DNA from: Spirogloea muscicola
Taxonomy: Eukaryota; Streptophyta; Zygnematophyceae; Spirogloeales; Spirogloeaceae
Reading direction: 5' to 3'
DNA: 64,000 nt
Assembly: GCA_009602725.1 (NCBI GenBank)
Contig: WELB01000079.1
Coordinates: forward strand, 431,451-495,450
The position numbers and the translations under genes are program-made. Numbering within the stretch: position 1 is the first letter of the stretch; the number at the start of each line of letters is the position of its first letter. Of the stretch, positions 1 through 11,753 are shown one piece after another. The notes under the pieces are model-generated. The model made no database searches. It saw only the letters and a program-made list of their open reading frames with translations, and was not told where the DNA came from.

Positions 1-53
1 TCAAGAGCACTCCAGAAAGGGTACTCGAAGGGCAGACGGAGCAGACCTGCAAC

Positions 54-1156
54 TTAGTCCTCAGCCTGCAGACCGGAGAGGACAATGCTCCCCACGAAAA
101 GGGTAGCCCCAAGGGCTCCAGACAGGGCAGCTAGTGTGTACTGGGCAACCAGTAGCAGCGAGGTTTCATCGGAGATGAGGATGGGAAAAGCAATGGCGCC
201 TACAAGGAAGGGAAGAGAAAGCGAAGCAAGCGCTGCAGGCGACGAGGTTGCAAAGTTCTCTGCACAGAAACAGTAGCAAGGGCATGGTGATAAGCTATGC
301 TGCACCACAGAATAGTGCAATCACGATGCAGTTGACACTGTCACTGTCAAGAGCATTGATTTGATAGAGGGCCTTTCCCAATCAGCCTCAGAATTCATGG
401 AACCAGAAGGATTGAACTCAGACCTGCGAGGCCCAGTAAACCGAGCGACTCGGCCTTTGAAAGGAGGCCTGCCTTCTCAATTTTTGACAAGGAAAGTCCA
501 ACGCTCTCGGCCTTCGAAAGAAGACCAGCCTTCTCCACAGAGCTGAGAATCTTCTTCTTTTCAAGGGTTTTGGCAATGTTCACGGGCGCCGCCTGTCCAC
601 CCTCAGAGAAGTATCCAGCCCCGTACCATTTCTTGCTCCAGACATCATCCAGCTTGATACCCTGAGTAGGCCAGATCAGAGACAGAGCGGTGACTGAGCC
701 TTGCTACAGCCAACACTGTCAGTCATCAGAGCTTCAGCCGCTGGGCTGCAAATGTATGGCGATCTGCTGGAGCGCCTCCTATACATGCTCGCCCAGTTCC
801 AACAAGAAGCCACTGCACCGCTGGTGACGACTTAACAGGCTCTCACGTCGCTGAGATGATGACGCGACGTCGACGAGAGTACCGTGTTTATCCTGCTCGA
901 CAGATCGAAGCCTGCGACGTTGGCTAGTCAAGACAGCGCACTGCTCAGGCTTCAGGCAATGGGTGCAGTAAGGCAGCAGGGGTACCTTCTTCTTGGGCGC
1001 CATCGCGACCACCCTGGCAGATCTGGCAGAGAGTGCCGGCCCGGACCTGGCGGGCTGCAGACGCGAGCCGCTGACGGCCTGGGACTCGCCGAAGCTCAGG
1101 GCCGCAAGGGGCCCTGCCACGGCCTGGCATTGCGAGACAACGGCGCCTGACGCCAT
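54..1156 (-). CDS. RIQ1/RIQ2-like thylakoid protein (DUF1118)
   Basis: Three exons in transcript order: 1156-986, 661-424, 259-54 (204 aa), with donors GTACC and GTCTG, acceptors CTCAG and GTGCAG, and matching phases. The N-terminus from MASGAVV is Ala/Ser/Arg-rich like a chloroplast transit peptide. The middle exon carries the repeat KAGLLSKAES twice, preceded by KKKILSSVE. The last exon holds two hydrophobic segments (PFLVGAIAFPILI and a second one ending GSIVLSG), and the protein stops soon after. This order (KAGLLSKAE repeats, then two membrane helices) is that of plant RIQ1/RIQ2, grana thylakoid proteins that affect LHCII organisation and non-photochemical quenching. The family call rests on remembered motif similarity. 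An upstream in-frame ATG at 1417 exists, but 1156 gives the better transit peptide. The gene is divergent from the hnRNP-like gene at 2054. Confidence 0.75.
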
Positions 1157-2053
1157 CGCGCGCTGCCGAAGGATAGCGGTAGCAGCTGCCGCTGTGGAAA
1201 GGCAGGCGGAGTCGCGCAGGGTAGCACTTGGGGCCGCCGAGCTGCCGGCGGCGCGGCGGCGGCGGCCTCGGCGGCTTTGGCGACGCCCGTGGACTTGGCG
1301 GGCGGGGGCAAGGGCGTGACAAACGGGCCAGCTAAAAGCGTTGTCAATTGCTGGCTTCGGACGGAGTGCGGGAAAGAGATGGGCATGATAATGAAGGGGT
1401 GGCCTTATTTGAGCCAATACACTCCCCGCCGGAGGGAGCGGGCCGCTGGGCGCTCCCCGCGTATCGCGCCAGATAAGGACCCCCGGCGGCCACAGCCGCA
1501 GGATGCCGGGCGCGGGGCGCCGTCCGATGCGGCGGCCCGATCGGGTGCAAGCGGCGCGCCGTCAGGCGCGACGGTGACGGCGGGGGGCCGCCACCCCGTT
1601 CCCTCTGCTTTGCGCTCGCTTCTGTCTGAACCGGTTATTGGCTTCAATTGGCCCACCTTTTCATTTCGTGCGCACCGTTGGAGGAGCCCTCTCCCAGCGG
1701 CTCGGCTCGCCCCCGCGGCACGGCACGCCGCCGTCTTGGGGCCACCACTGAGCCGGCCGCTTGCTCCGACATCGGGTAGTGGGGGCTTGGTTGCCACTTC
1801 GCACCCCTCGCCGCCCCGTCCTGCCCAGTTACTTCACTCGCCCCGAGCGCCGCACAGACCCCCACCCCCCCGAGAAACACCCAAGCATTCCCCCACTCCC
1901 CCCCTCTAGCCCCGCGGATCCGTCGCGCCCTCGATGCCGCGCCCGCGCCGCGCTTGACCGCCGGGGGTCGCGCCAAGCCCGCCCGCGCTTTCGCCCGTGG
2001 CGCCCGCGGGGCGCCGCCAGGAAGGGCTTGGGAGCCGTCCCGCCGGCGCCGCC
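1157..2053. promoter_or_regulatory. Divergent GC-rich intergenic/promoter region
   Basis: These ~900 bases separate two head-to-head genes and should hold both promoters and 5' UTRs. It is strongly GC-rich. At 1641-1680 there is a diverged copy of the dispersed AATTGGCC...GTGCGCACC motif that elsewhere follows LINE 3' ends. No convincing TATA box is visible. Confidence 0.4.
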
Positions 2054-3776
2054 ATGGAGTCGGATCAGGGGAAGCTCTTCATCGGCGGCATCTCGTGGGA
2101 GACCACCGAGGAGAAGCTGCGCGAGCACTTTCAGGCCTACGGCGAGGTCGTGGACACGGTCATCATGAAGGACCGCGCCACTGGCCGCGCGCGCGGCTTT
2201 GGCTTTGTCGTCTTCAGCGACCCCGAGGTCGCCGATCGCGTCGTCCTTGAGAAGCACACCATTGACGGTCGGCAGGTGGGTCATCGGCCCCGGCCGCCGC
2301 CGTGTGGGTCATGACGTTTGCCAGTGGTGGTTGTTCTGCTGCTTCTCGTTCTGACTACCTTCAAGTCCCCATCACTTCACATTATATACATTTAATTCAT
2401 CTTTGATCGCGACCTAGTTTCAAATGCATGCCTTCCGGTCTCTGCTGTCGCCCATGCAACACGCACATGGGGTGTCTTCTCGAGCGGTCTACATATACTC
2501 CTGCTCTGTGCCTGTGCAGGTCGAGGCTAAGAAGGCCGTTCCACGAGACGAGCAGAGTAGCATGGCCAGGGGCTCTGGAGGGCCCAACAGCGGAGGTGGT
2601 ATTGGTGGCGGCGGCGGTGGTGGGCCTGGTGGCGGGGGCATTGCCGGCGGAGGCGGCGCTCAGGGCGTCAGGACGAAGAAGATCTTTGTGGGCGGGCTCG
2701 CATCGTCGGTCACGGAGGACGACTTCCGGAAATACTTTGAGCAGTTTGGAAACATCACAGACGTAGTCGTGATGTACGACCACAACACGCAACGCCCTCG
2801 GGGTTTTGGCTTCATCACGTATGATTCAGAAGATGCCGTAGACGCCGTCCTGCAAAAGAACTTTCACGAGTTGAATGAGAAGATGGTGGAGGTCAAGCGG
2901 GCAGTGCCCAAGGAGCTCTCGCAGCCGGGAGGCAGCACTGGCCGAGGGAGTGCTTACGGAGGCAGAGGAGGTGGCTACGTGGGCAGCTATGGCTATGGGG
3001 CTGGAGCAGGGGGCAGCCCGGGTAGCTATGGTGGACGAGGCGACAGATATGGCCAGGCGCAGCTGTTGCGGGGAGGCTATGGATATGGGAGCAGTTACGG
3101 CGGAGGCGCTTACGGCGATACTGCACTTTATGGAACTGCCAATGGTGGTTATGGGGCCGATGCTTATGGTGCCGGAGGCTATGGGTCCCTTGGATATGGG
3201 GCGACGGCGGCTGGCAGCTATGGGGGGGGCTATGGCAGCCCTGCCGCTTATGGTGCCTCGGCGGGCGGAAGGACTTCCTACGGCGGCGGCTACAGCAGCG
3301 GCGCTGCATCTGCATATGGATCCAGTCCAGGCAGCGGCAGCGGCTATGGAGCGACCAGCGCTTACGTGGCAGACGGGTCAGGAGCTGCAACTGGAGGAAG
3401 CGGGGGTTATGTACCAAGCGCATACGGTTACGGCACAGGTGTCGACGGCTATGGCAGCGGTGCCTATGGTGCTTTGAGAGGAGGCGCCTATGGCAGCAGT
3501 GCTGCCACGTACGGTACCACTGCTGGTGGTGGGGGAGCTAGTGGTAGCTATGGTGGGTATGCTGACATGTATGGCACCTCTGCCTATGACCAGACCGCTT
3601 GGGGTAGGACTGCCGCAGGGACAGGAGTTGGGGTAGGAGGCTACGCAGCGGCAACCGATAACAGCATAAATGGCTCCGCAGCCTATTCAGCAACATACGG
3701 CGTCGCAGGCAGGCAGACTCAACGTGGCCAGGATGCCAGATTCCGGCCATACCCCACCACTGATCGGGCAACTTAG
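2054..3776 (+). CDS. hnRNP A/B-like two-RRM RNA-binding protein
   Basis: Two exons, 2054-2275 and 2520-3776 (492 aa), phase 0, donor CAG|GTGGGT and acceptor GTGCAG. RRM1 spans about residues 7-80, with RNP2 LFIGGI and RNP1 RGFGFVVF. A Gly-rich linker follows, then RRM2 at about 127-203 with KIFVGGL and RGFGFITY. The remaining ~290 residues are Gly/Tyr/Ser/Ala-rich with many SYGG/AYG-like repeats, a prion-like low-complexity tail. Plant hnRNP A/B-type proteins with this layout bind RNA in nucleus and cytoplasm and act in splicing, mRNA stability or stress granules; the specific role here is unknown. The start sits in a good context (GCCGCCATGG). The second exon runs 1.2 kb open, so further introns are unlikely. 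Confidence 0.9.
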
Positions 3777-5125
3777 GATGTCGGAGGTCTCTGTCACCTA
3801 TTGAGCGTAGAAAACCTTGGGCCTGTACAGCCTGCTGTGCGCAGAGATAGCGGGTCCGCATATTTCAGGCCGTAACATCAGCCTGTGCTTACTCAGCTTA
3901 GTGTGTTGACCATCATTGATATGTCCTCCCCACGTCGTTATGCAGAGAAGACTAGAGTAGCTTTGGATCCCTCAAATTTTCCAGCGCTTGTGATCCAGTT
4001 GCTTTTGATCTCAGCTTGAAGGCAGGTCTTGTAAGAGAGTGTCAGCTCAACACTTAGGATCCATCTTGAATAAGTATCGAGCTTCTTTGACTGTAGCCCC
4101 ATTCCGTGCCAGCTTTTCTGAGGCTTGCGTTCAAGTTTGAGGAAGGTGCTTCATATTGTCATGAGGCCCTCCTACATCAGAGCCGCTCCTGCATCGTCTT
4201 TCTTCATTGAGTCTACAGCGCTCCCAGGCACTCGCGATACACCAGCTGGTCGTGCATTAGCCCAGGCAAATGGCTTCCGTGGTGGTGGTTTGGCGCCTCA
4301 GTATAGCCTGTCAGATATGCATGTGCTCACTCGGGCTTATCAGTGTCCCCCTTAGCCTGCTCATTACCCAGTTAACAGGTCACTTGTAAGGCTAGAATTG
4401 GCCTCCCTTTCAAATTCATGCGCACCGCCCGCCTTCTCTCTTCTGCAGATTGGAAGATGAAGGAAGTTGGCCAGTGCTGAGTGATGGGCTGCAAGGAGAA
4501 GGCTGAGGCACCCGTGGGCCAAGAGTGAGTTGGCCTGCCACGGTGTCTGGTCCATCGTGCGCTAGGTTGTTCGCGATGACAAAGCCCTCACTGATCTCAG
4601 CCGTGAGTGACCAGCAGTTGCACATTGGGTACGATCTTTCAACGGTATTGTCTGCAGTAGAGATAGCCGCGGGCTGGCCAGACGCCACAGTTGTAACCAT
4701 AGCCAGCCATTGAAGCTGCTCATTCTGCAGTGCCAGCATCCTCTTGCTGGCGCCATACTGGCTCTTCACTGATCTGTGCACACTATTCGAGCTGGCCGCT
4801 TGCTCACAGCAGTTGGCCACATAGCTCTTGATTTGTGGGCAAGTTTTGAGCTGTAGCAGAAGAGAATGACAGTCTGGCTCTGAATGGAACAGCAATTCCT
4901 TTTTCAATTGTGTGGCGTAGCTGCCACGCTGCACACGGTGCCCGGGTGACGGCGGGGGCAAACGGCGGGGCGAACGGCGACCCGGCCTGAAAGCCACCCC
5001 GGCCAAGCTGCTCACCCCCGGACCCCTATGAATTCCGTCTGTAGGGACCCGGCCGGTTGTTGTATTATCAGCAGCCGCTTCCTCTCATTCCCTTGCTTCC
5101 CAGTGCGGCGCGCGCCGGGCGCGCC
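3777..5125. other. 3' UTR of hnRNP gene, LINE remnant, then GC-rich promoter
   Basis: 3777 to about 4180 is probably 3' UTR with no recognisable motif. 4195-4440 is a LINE 3' end (listed separately). 4440-4980 has a 199-codon minus-strand open frame that I could not assign. 4920-5125 is GC-rich and should be the promoter and 5' UTR of the DUF493 gene. Confidence 0.4.
4195..4440 (+). mobile_element. 5'-truncated LINE 3' end (copy J1)
   Basis: The translation ends AGRALAQANGFRGGG...SLSDMHVLTRAY, with one frame change just upstream (an LQRSQALAIHQ-like stretch is in a different frame). It matches the C-terminus of the intact LINE ORF at 34336-38292 (QRSQALALHRRAGRALAAASG...LLTRGY). After the stop at 4353-4355, the AATTGGCCTCCC...GCGCACC motif appears at 4391-4440. 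The same arrangement recurs near 10.2, 38.5 and 48.7 kb. Confidence 0.7.
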
Positions 5126-6558
5126 ATGGAGGCCGCGGTGCCGCTGGCGCTCGGATCCGCCTCCGCGCTCTCCGCCGCGCTGCGCCCGGCCCGTCCGGCT
5201 CCTCCGGCTACGCGACGAGCTGCCGGCGCGGGGCCTCCGCTGCGGCTCCGCTGCGAGTCCACCTCGCGCGCGCGACGACTGGCAGTCATGGCGGCGAGCA
5301 GCCAGCAGGGGGGCTCGCCGGGGGGTCTCCACCGCAGGAGGCGGTCCTCAGGGCGATCTCCGGTGAGCTCATCTGCTGAAGCTGAGCATCATCCACCTCC
5401 GCGGCATCAATTCGTATCGGTCAACTTGTCTTGTAATCTGTGCACCTCAGCTCCTCATGGCCTGTGCCTAAGAGCCAATGCGGAGTCCCGCAACTTGGAC
5501 TCCGAGGATCAGGATATCCCTTTTAGGTCCTTACAGTGGTCACGCTCTGCAGAGATATCGAAGACTTCAGGACGATATGCGAAGACCACAAACCTAGTCA
5601 TTGGAGGTGTTGAGACGCCTGCTGCTGACTGGAAGCAGCTTGATGAAAAGGTCAATTTTACCACTGGTCCGATTGAGTAATTGAAGCATACAGGTCAAGG
5701 GTTTCCACAGACAGTATCTGGCCGCAGATTAAAGCAGCTGTGCATATGAGCTTAACTTGCACTGAGATGTTCTGTTTGTACTTGCCCCTAACATATTGTG
5801 AAATCTCCAGGCTCATCTCTCCGCCTCAGCGCATCCTCCTTAAGTTGCTGTTGTCTTATGTAGGAGGCCCTCCCCTGCCTGGCTGAGTGGACAGGTTAAT
5901 CAGTACCCTATGGCTCGGGGTTTCACTGCCATTGGCGAGGGAGGCGATGACTTTGTGGCGTCAATGGTCGTAGCTGTGGAGACTGTACTCCAAACCCCAG
6001 TTGGGGTAATATAGTAGTCCTCAATAGCTAACTTCTGTGCACTTTGTGCGTGTTTGGATTTAGATGCTTTGTTTGTAATGCGCGGATGTCTGTCAGGTAC
6101 TGTGGTTGTCTATAATTGTTATATGGACATAGAGACCAAGCTACTCATGACTGCTCTGCTTTACAGGGGAAAGTGAGACAAAGGGAATCAGCTCAAGGAC
6201 GGTACATCTCGGTAAAGATTGGTCCAATGCGTGTCGAGTCCAGTGAGCAGGTGAGCTCTCACGTGTGACAGCTAAGTTGTAGTCAATAAGGACACAGGAC
6301 CGCTGTCTATTATCATAGCGAATCAAGCTGCCGGTTACATGCATGCAAGTTGTTTCGGCTGCCAGTTACTAGCACGAGATTGCAACGATGAACATCTAAA
6401 TCGAGGAGAGCAGACCCGTTTCAATCTGAAACATCTTCTGTGAGGTCAGACAACTGTCTTCTCAATCTGGTTCTGAGTAGATGCTTGGTTGACTTTTGCA
6501 GGTCCAAGCAGTATATCGAGCAATGAGAAGTGACCGGCGTATGAGGTACTTTCTTTAG
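5126..6558 (+). CDS. Plastid-targeted DUF493 (YbeD-like) protein
   Basis: The conserved exons are firm: one ending at 5650 (…QLDEK), then 5895-6005 (VNQYPMARGFTAIGEGGDDF…), 6167-6250 (GKVRQRES…YISVKIGPMRVESSEQ) and 6502-6558 (VQAVYRAMRSDRRMRYFL, stop). Donors, acceptors and phase 0 agree throughout. The peptide FTAIG.GGDDF, the ISV.IGP.RV.SSEQ.QAVY stretch and the RDDR-MKYFL-like end are diagnostic of plant DUF493 proteins. The ATG at 5126 opens a GC-rich transit peptide (MEAAVPLALGSAS…). The first junction is unresolved: a good intron (GTGAGC at 5363, CACCTCAG at 5450) would put the two exons out of phase, while reading straight through keeps one open frame. A small indel in the nearby G-runs could explain this. 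The function of DUF493 in plastids is not established. Confidence 0.8.
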
Positions 6559-7113
6559 GAGTCCATAATCATTCTTGCTTGAATAGGCAAGTGCATCGTG
6601 AGCTTTTGGCTTCACGTGCTAATTCTTTTAGCTACCCTTGCCATTGTCTGTGTACGTTGCCAATTGGCTCTGCTAGGTTGAACACCTCTGCAGACCGTCT
6701 CAACTCTATGCTGTCCCCAGAGGACCCCGAACACAAGCATGGCCTTCAGACAGCAGTTGTAATATATCCAGTGTTTCACAGATTGTTGTGCAGTAATTGA
6801 ATTGCTCACTTTGATGCCATGGAAGGGCAATTAACTGAAGACCCTGTCAAGCGAACACGAGTGCACTACAAGTGAAATCTGATTGTGACTTGTGATTAAA
6901 ATGATTTGTAGGAATGGTAGAAACTGGAAAGAGGGCATGCACTCTTCAATCCAGTGAGCTTACTTTGGGCTAGAAAGTTGTTCACGTGCGAGACCCTTCT
7001 CAGCTCAACAGATCCAGAACTCCAACGTGCAATGGCATCTGACACTGAGGGTCTGCCAGCACCACAATGGTTTGCACAGATGCAGCTGCAGTGCTCAATC
7101 TGCATGACCTCTG
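6559..7113. other. Intergenic between convergent genes
   Basis: This is the shared 3' flank of the DUF493 gene (+) and the DUF2062 gene (-). I see no gene, repeat or RNA structure in it. Confidence 0.5.
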
Positions 7114-8592
7114 TCAGAAGGCAGTTATGTGGGATCTGTCATCTTCAAGAGCTTGCGTATGAAGATTTGGAGCAGAAAATTTCCGGCTCATCTGCCGCAT
7201 AGCGGGCAGGCACATAGCGTACAGGCCCCAGCACATGAAAGGGGCGACAATTGCCCACCCCAGCACCTGCGCAGACATTTATCATGAGCTGTGCATGAGA
7301 TGCTTCGCCCCTAAGTTTGACCACCTTTAATTGCCTCATTGGAGGCGTTAATATGCACGTCGCAATCATCTGGATACCCTCGCAGGTGAGTGCAAAATAA
7401 CTTGATGCCAGCAGGTAGCACACAACCTCCTTCAAGGACCACCTCCTGCAGATGTATACTTTGACTGTCGGCAACTCGACATGAATATGATCTAGGACCA
7501 CAGAAGTCCTGACAAGACCCAATCTCTGGACAAGCTCCTTGCTATCCATACCACATGCAGACGCAAGCTGCAATCATACCGCGTGAAAGAGTGCTTGCAT
7601 GATGCTTCCACTGGCTTTGCCAGTCAATGCCTTCCAAAGCGCATCTGGTGTCAATGAAAGGGCTGGCGACCCTACAATTGTTTCTCCTAGTCGCATATAT
7701 GGAACAATCAAGCTGCAAAGCAAACAACATTGTCAGCGTTATAGGACTTGCACACCACGAGCGTCACTACCTTGCCAAGAAGCTCCAGGTAGTTCTAGAT
7801 TGATTACCTCAATTCCACAGGTGTTGCGACAACGTTGGCTATCATCATGATAGGCACATTGCACCGGGATCGCATCAAGAGGGCAACACAGGCTGTAAGT
7901 GCAGCTGTCAGACCTGCAAGACACCGTCCACTACTACTGCATTGATCACTGGGACAATCCATCATCACAGGCGATCCAGAAGGCAACAGGAACGTGAGGA
8001 AAGCTTCCAATTGTAGTATGAGCCTCACCATCAAGAGAGGAGATAACCATGACAAGCAACATCACGAGAATGAGTACAGCGCCAGTTGCAGAATTGGGTT
8101 GGGTGCATACCGCAGATTGGGAAGACACCAAGGGTGAAACCAAGAGCCACAGACAGCGATAGCGTCTTAGGATCGCCTCCCCTAAGGTTTTTTGTCCACA
8201 ACAGCGGTCGGTGTAAGTCAGCCACATTGAGGAGATACTAGCCACCTCGCTATATCATCTGAGAAGCATAAGGAAAAGATGGGCACAGCTGATCCGACTC
8301 TCAGCGAGGATGTTGGTAGACATCCTGCCTCACTCAGATTTGTGATTGTGTGTGGTGGTGCTGCACATCCAGGACAATGCACGCTCGTGCAGAAGCAACA
8401 CAACTGGCGGGTGCAGAGGTGGCTGGATTGGGGTGCAGGAGCAGAGTGGCGCGGGGCCCACCTGCGCAGGATGGCGAGGGCGGGGTCGACGATGCGCTGG
8501 CGCGCCCACCGGACGACCCACAGCCGCCGCCAGCCTGCCAGGAAGGCTGGCACATGGTGGCCGGGGTCAGCCAGGAACGGCACGCCGGACAT
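7114..8592 (-). CDS. DUF2062 small membrane protein
   Basis: Five exons in transcript order: 8592-8462, 8181-8111, 7913-7808, 7712-7580, 7266-7114 (197 aa); all phases match. The product reads …RQRIVDPALAILRR|GGDPKTLSLSVALGFTLGVFPICG|LTAALTACVALLMRSRCNVPIMMIANVVATPVELS|LIVPYMRLGE…. That is the DUF2062 signature: a short segment before 'G.(S/D)P..LALS.ALG...G.FP..G', then hydrophobic helices with a conserved RLN/SRCN-A-N-P-EL core. The last exon adds one more helix (WAIVAPFMCWGLYAMCL). DUF2062 proteins are predicted integral membrane proteins of unknown function, found in bacteria and plants. An alternative upstream start at 8688 overlaps a single unresolved base (n at 8667). Confidence 0.85.
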
Positions 8593-11500
8593 GGCCCCCC
8601 CGCCTGGCTTCTGGCGGCGCCGCCGGCTCAGCCGAGCCGCCGGCCCCGCGCCGTGGCATGGGCGCGNGCGGGGCCGCGGGCGGAGCATGCCGGGGCCCGC
8701 CCCGGCCGCCGGCTTTCGGCTTGCGACGGCGGGGTTTTACGGTATGAGCAGCTTACAAAGTGTCCCACTGGGCCCGTCACTCGGGGTGGCCGGCCCGACG
8801 TTGCGGTGGCGACAGTGTTACCATGGAAGACTTGAATCTGGCCTCTTCCATATCCATGCGAACCTCTCGCCATGCTTCTATGGAAGTAAGCGCTCCCAAA
8901 AGTGGGCAAGGCCTGTGCATCAAAGGTTGCATGGGGCTAGTATCCTACCGGTTACGTGGGCTGGGGAGAGAAGGCGCGCGGGTCGCATTGAATAAGAGGG
9001 AGGCCAAAGCAAGCCAGTACACTGGCCAGATCTGTCAAGTACGAAGGCAAGCAAGGCAAAGAGAGGGGAAAAAGAAAGGGGAGTGGTGGCGCAGCGCTCG
9101 CTGGTGAGGTGTGGTGCTTCTCTGGGCCTTGAGCAGGTGATGTACATTTGTCAATGTGCTTGCCTTTGTACTTGGCCACACAGGCCCTCCATCTCTTGAT
9201 ACACACTCATTCTCTCTGGGCCTTAGTGCGCTTCGCTATGTGCAGCCGCAGTCTTTGCACTGCTTTTGCCAGGAGACTGTTACGTTGTCTCTCCATATCT
9301 AAGCCCTTTTGAGATTAGATATGCATAAGCTTAATCAAAAGTTTCCAGGAATGTCATCAGTATTCTTTGCATGGTACCAAAAAGTAAAAGGGAAGTATTG
9401 GCTCGATTTGCCTCCCTTTTAGCTTGTGGGCACAGCACGCCTTCTCTCTGGGCCTCACAGCAACCGCTTGAGTGCGAGCACCTTGCGCTCTCCAGCCCCT
9501 GCGGACCTTGTCCAGTCGTGCTGGCTGGCCTTTTGAGGTGATCGGCCCTTGAAACAGAGCGCGCGCGGTGCGCTTGGAATGTAAGTGAAGCAAAGTCAGT
9601 GCAAACGATGGGACTAGCTTATGCTGGGATTACTGGAGCAGGGCAAGGCGGAAGCGGGCTTCGTACCCAATAGTGAGTATGACCAATTTCGGTAGTCTTA
9701 TAAGTCGGGTGGGGGCTTTCTTTGCTCGATCAGCGGGTACTCGGTCCTTGCCTCATTGGGTTGATCTCCATAGAGACTGCGACAACAGCGTGATAAGGTC
9801 CTTGTTGCTCCTCCGCGCGCCCCACCGTTCCTACTTCGGCTCAAGCTCGCCGACTGGGGTGTTTAGGACGCACTCTCCACAGGCACAGCAGATGCAGGCC
9901 ACAGAAGTGTGAACGTCTCTGCTGGAGGTCTGGCTGCACCTTCTGGCTGCGATAGCTCTCATGACTACCTACCCTTTGTCTTGAACATTTTCTTGCTCTG
10001 CCTGCCCTTGTCTTCCACGTTCAACAACCTTACCTGCTGTTCACGATCTGCAATTTGTACCTGTCCTTCATGTCCTACAGCCATCCCTTCCTGTCTCGAT
10101 GTTGGAGGACCGGCAGACCGTCCTCGTCTTGCGCAGATGCGGACGCAGACGCAGACGCACTCATGATCACGAAGGATTTAGAGTAACACAAAGACTTGCC
10201 TGATTATATAGAATGCGGCTATCATTGAGTCTGCAGCGTTCCCAAGCACTCGCGATACACAAGCGTGCTGGGCAAGCATTAGGCCGGGCTAATGGCTTCT
10301 GTGGCGAAGGTCTGGCTCCGCAGCTTAAGATGTTAGATGTGTATGTGCTCACTCGTGAATGTTAGTGTCCCTTTTAGCCAGCTCATTGATCCGTTACTAG
10401 GACTTTGCAAGGCTCGAATTGGCATCCCTTTCAATATCATGCGCACCTCGCACCTTTTCTCGTCCAGCCCAGAAGACATCGACAAGGTCCGAAGGGGCCG
10501 GAAAACGCAAGCACGGAATTATGCCAAGCTCTGGGAGGCTGCTGGCCATCCTGTGGTCTCCTAGCTGCCCTGTTGGCAATTTACCTTGGGCTTCTGTGCC
10601 CGGTCTAGCGCCCATCTTCCACTCCTTCACACAGGTGTCATCACTGTAGGCATGGACCTTCCGTACATGAAATCTCCATTTCAATTTTTAACAATGATTA
10701 CTATCTCCAGATACCCTCTTGCTATTACGCAAAAGGACACACCCACTTTGAGCATGTTGGCAGCTGTGGCAACAAAAGCAGGCAGACAGGTAAAAAGGTG
10801 ACACTTGGATGTCTATAGCTTGATGTCAAAGTCTAGATCGTTTGAGAGCGTTAGTGGAATCAGACAGCCCCGTGGGTTGTGGTATACCAGACTGTTGAAA
10901 AGCCAACCACCACACCCTGTCTATAGCAATTGAAGCGTTGTCAGCTAATTAGCATACTCAATCTTATGGTACTATTCAGATGAGTATCTCAGTGAATTAG
11001 AGGGCGACTGGCTGACAAGGCCAACATGCTCATGCGCGGATATTGATGGTACTATATCCTTTGCTTGACTGACTCCACAAGTTCCTCGTAGTGCATTCTT
11101 GAGAGTGTTGAAGCTCTGCCATCTATTGCATACCTGCCCGACGGCTTCCTGTCCACATATGTATTCTTCTTGTAGTCCGATTGGACAATCCACTTGCTCC
11201 TAACTAAGCCCTTTCATGCCGTGGCTGACCAATGGCCAAGAGTCTGCCAACAAGTACACTGTCAAGGGATCGCAAACCAAGGCATGAAGAGAGTGGGTAA
11301 AACGAGTGCTGTGACCAGTGGCTCCTTGCTAACTGTTTTCATCTCCCTAGCAGGGGCCAGCAGCCCCACTGACAATGTAGGCAACCTGCATGGAGGGGCA
11401 AATCATTGAGATTGAGAGATGAGATACGGTTTTGAAAGAAATGTCGCTGCAGATAGCTGATACTCAAATAAGCAAGGCCGCTTACTGCAGGCTCTGGCTA

Positions 11501-11753
11501 AGTGCTAAAATGATCAGACCTTGCTATTGTGGAGCAACAGCAACAACCTCTTCCTGATAATCCATAGCTACTGGACAGAAGCAGATGCATCACTGCACAT
11601 AAGCTGGTCAATGTCACTGCCAAGCAGCAACTACCTTCGGAGACAATGGAGTGGGCATGATATTAGGATATCCAGAAACAAGCAATGAATCTGCTTCGAT
11701 AAAGATTGCTGAGGCCAGTTCAGATCTGTACAAAGTAGTAGATCTTTGTTGAG
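8593..11753. other. 3-kb intergenic region with LINE/repeat remnants
   Basis: No gene is recognised here. 8961-9010 and 9397-9440 are diverged copies of the GCGCACC/AATTGGCC motif. 9120-9180 resembles, in opposite orientations, tails at 33.88 kb and 50.07 kb (ATGTGCTTGCC…TGTACTTGGCCA). 10205-10465 is a LINE 3' end (listed separately). 10470-10515 carries a GACAAGGTCCGAAGGGGCC block also seen at 32.98 and 50.81 kb. 10560-11753 shows nothing. Confidence 0.45.
10205..10465 (+). mobile_element. 5'-truncated LINE 3' end (copy J2)
   Basis: About 80% similar by eye to 4195-4440: cattgagtctgcagcg…, a GCATTAGGC..GGCTAATGGCTTC stretch, …TATGTGCTCACTCGTG, a stop, then the AATTGGCATCCC…GCGCACC block at 10418-10450. 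It is decayed, with interrupted reading frames. It continues into the GACAAGGTCCGAAGGGGCC block. Confidence 0.6.

Noticed and set aside
779-1417. 212-codon minus-strand frame upstream of the RIQ exon 1
   Set aside because: Only the part from 1156 to 986 is used as exon 1. The rest reads across promoter and intron.
4416-5015. 199-codon open frame on the minus strand
   Set aside because: No recognisable domain, it overlaps the repeat block at 4391-4440, and its start lies within 110 bp of the DUF493 start. Not supported as a gene without transcripts.
6954-7202. 82-codon plus-strand frame with CSICM
   Set aside because: Antisense to the last DUF2062 exon region. The cysteine pattern is incomplete for a zinc finger.
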